A stretch of DNA of 7,024 nucleotides from JBJXGC01 sp046154545 (lineage in GTDB: Bacteria > Chloroflexota > Dehalococcoidia > Tepidiformales > Tepidiformaceae). Numbering within the stretch: position 1 is the first letter of the stretch; every line of letters starts with the position of its first letter. Made by a program: the position numbers and the translations under genes. The stretch spans positions 1 through 7,024 of the forward strand of contig JBJXGC010000069.1 in assembly GCA_046154545.1 (NCBI GenBank), given 5' to 3'. Positions 6,168 through 7,024 of the stretch are shown here, in pieces. The notes beneath the pieces are model-generated. The model had not been told where the DNA came from, did no database searches, and saw only the letters and a program-made list of their open reading frames with translations.

Positions 6168-6196
6168 TCGTCACGGACGCCTGGGGACGGTAGGCT
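6168..6196 (+). promoter_or_regulatory. Tentative sigma-70-like promoter for the SDR gene
   Basis: TCGTCA (6168-6173, four of six matches to TTGACA) is separated by 17 bases from TAGGCT (6191-6196, three of six matches to TATAAT, including the first, second and last positions). Transcription would begin near 6203, about 24 bases before the SDR start and ahead of its ribosome site. The match is weak, and spacing and position are the main support. Confidence 0.2.
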
Positions 6197-6214
6197 CGCG
6201 CCATACCCTTCCCC

Positions 6215-6218
6215 GGAG
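6215..6218 (+). promoter_or_regulatory. Shine-Dalgarno site for the SDR gene
   Basis: GGAG lies eight bases before the ATG at 6227, which supports that start codon. The protein from this ATG begins eight to ten residues before the first strand of the Rossmann fold, the usual arrangement for classical SDRs. Confidence 0.6.
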
Positions 6219-6226
6219 TTCGCCTG

Positions 6227-6994
6227 ATGGACGTCCTGAGCCTGTTTCGCCTCGATGGTGAGGTCGCCGTGGTCACCGGCGCGGGGACTGGTATCGGCCG
6301 GGGCATCGCACTCGGACTGGCCAGTGCTGGCGCCGATGTGGTCGTCGCCGGCCGGAGGCCAGAGATGATCGATGCCGTTGCCGCGGAGATCAGGGCGACC
6401 GGCCGCCGCTCTCTCGCCGTCCCCACGGACGTTATGGACGACGACCAGCTCCAACACCTCATCGACCGCACCGTCGCCGAGTTTGGCAAACTTGACATCT
6501 GGGTGAACAATGCGGGCGGCCTGCAAGGCGAGCGGCCAACCGTGCTGCGCATGCACTCGCGCGAGTCGTTCCAGCACATCCTCGACCTGAACTACGTCGC
6601 GCCTTGGGCGGCGATCGCGCGGGCCCAGGCCTCGATGGCACCCGGCGGGCGGATCATCAACGTGAGTTCGATCGCCGCGTTGCGGAACGGGACGCCAACG
6701 AACGGGCCCTATGGCGCCGCCAAAGCCGCGCTCAACCACATGACCAAAACCTACGCGCTGGAACTCTCGCGGCGGAAAATCCGTGTCAATGCCATTGCGC
6801 CGGGTCCAGTCGATACACCGGACATGCGCGGCTCGATGCGCATCGGCGATGAACAGGTCGCTGCAATGGGCGAAGGAGTGACGCTCGGGCGGCTGGGCAC
6901 GGACGAGGACTTCGCCGCCGCGGCCGTTTACCTCGCTTCGAAGGCCTCCGATTGGGTGACCGGCCAGGTCCTGGTGGTGAGCGGCGGGCCGTAG
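6227..6994 (+). CDS. Classical short-chain dehydrogenase/reductase (SDR)
   Basis: This is a cytosolic NAD(P)(H)-dependent oxidoreductase with the single-domain Rossmann fold of classical SDRs, a group that includes 3-oxoacyl-ACP reductases, glucose dehydrogenases and gluconate 5-dehydrogenases. At 255 residues its length is typical. The coenzyme motif TGAGTGIG is at 17-24, Asp68-Val69 contact the adenine, and NNAG is at 94-97. The catalytic residues are Asn122 (LDLNYV), Ser148 (INVSSIA), Tyr162 and Lys166 (YGAAK), followed by APGPVDTP (191-198). The Ser-Tyr spacing is one residue longer than in FabG. Arg43-Arg44 after the second strand suggest NADPH preference. It ends with the usual VSGG segment (251-254) plus one proline, so it is complete. 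The substrate is unknown. It is divergent from the carboxylase gene across 130 bp, which may mean shared regulation but is not evidence of a shared pathway. Confidence 0.94.
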   Translation: MDVLSLFRLDGEVAVVTGAGTGIGRGIALGLASAGADVVVAGRRPEMIDAVAAEIRATGRRSLAVPTDVMDDDQLQHLIDRTVAEFGKLDIWVNNAGGLQGERPTVLRMHSRESFQHILDLNYVAPWAAIARAQASMAPGGRIINVSSIAALRNGTPTNGPYGAAKAALNHMTKTYALELSRRKIRVNAIAPGPVDTPDMRGSMRIGDEQVAAMGEGVTLGRLGTDEDFAAAAVYLASKASDWVTGQVLVVSGGP

Positions 6995-7001
6995 CCACCA
7001 G
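6971..7001 (+). terminator. Inverted repeat straddling the SDR stop codon
   Basis: CTGGTGG (6971-6977) and CCACCAG (6995-7001) are perfect complements enclosing 17 bases that include the TAG stop. Only a short TTCCC follows, so it does not match a standard intrinsic terminator. A 3'-end role is inferred from position. Confidence 0.25.
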
Positions 7002-7024
7002 TTCCCGGCCCGAGCGCGGTGCGG

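Noticed and set aside
6097..6579. Upstream extension of the carboxylase frame by 161 codons
   Set aside because: The extension lies antisense to the well-supported SDR gene and across the intergenic region, is low-complexity Ser/Arg/Pro-rich, and precedes the point where beta-subunit similarity begins. The homologous length is reached from the ATG at 6096.

Overview
The window is a strongly GC-rich bacterial chromosomal segment with dense, nearly gap-free coding and third codon positions dominated by G and C. It carries six convincing protein-coding genes. No rRNA, tRNA, insertion sequence, CRISPR array or phage gene is visible. Gene content (aldo/keto reductase, AI-2E family membrane protein, DinB-like protein, secreted low-complexity/cysteine-repeat protein, methylcrotonyl-type carboxylase, SDR) fits a free-living, high-GC bacterium that can degrade amino acids or acyl-CoAs. 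Chloroflexota or Actinomycetota are plausible, but the sequence alone does not settle this.

Layout. An aldo/keto reductase (+, 7-1002) converges on, and overlaps by 87 bp, an AI-2E/PerM-type membrane protein (-, 916-2091). Two strong adjacent hairpins lie at that junction. The PerM-type gene is divergent, across only 44 bp, from a DinB-like gene that probably starts at a TTG (+, 2136-2681). The DinB-like gene converges, with a 7-bp gap, on a large secreted protein (-, 2689-4302). That protein is built of three related modules with two cysteines each, and I do not recognise its family. A 182-bp gap then leads to the carboxyltransferase subunit of a methylcrotonyl-CoA-type carboxylase (-, 4486-6096). 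The gap holds a possible translationally coupled 49-codon ORF and a repeated heptamer. Across a 130-bp divergent intergenic region lies a classical short-chain dehydrogenase/reductase (+, 6227-6994).

How the genes relate. The strand order is + - + - - +, so almost every gene must be its own transcription unit. Only the carboxylase and the secreted-protein gene could be co-transcribed. The carboxylase lacks its biotin carboxylase partner and the other leucine-degradation genes nearby. The SDR and aldo/keto reductase are general NAD(P)H-dependent oxidoreductases whose substrates cannot be read from sequence. I see no defence, mobile or biosynthetic system here. The most unusual items are the triplicated six-cysteine secreted protein and the tail-to-tail coding overlap with its hairpins.
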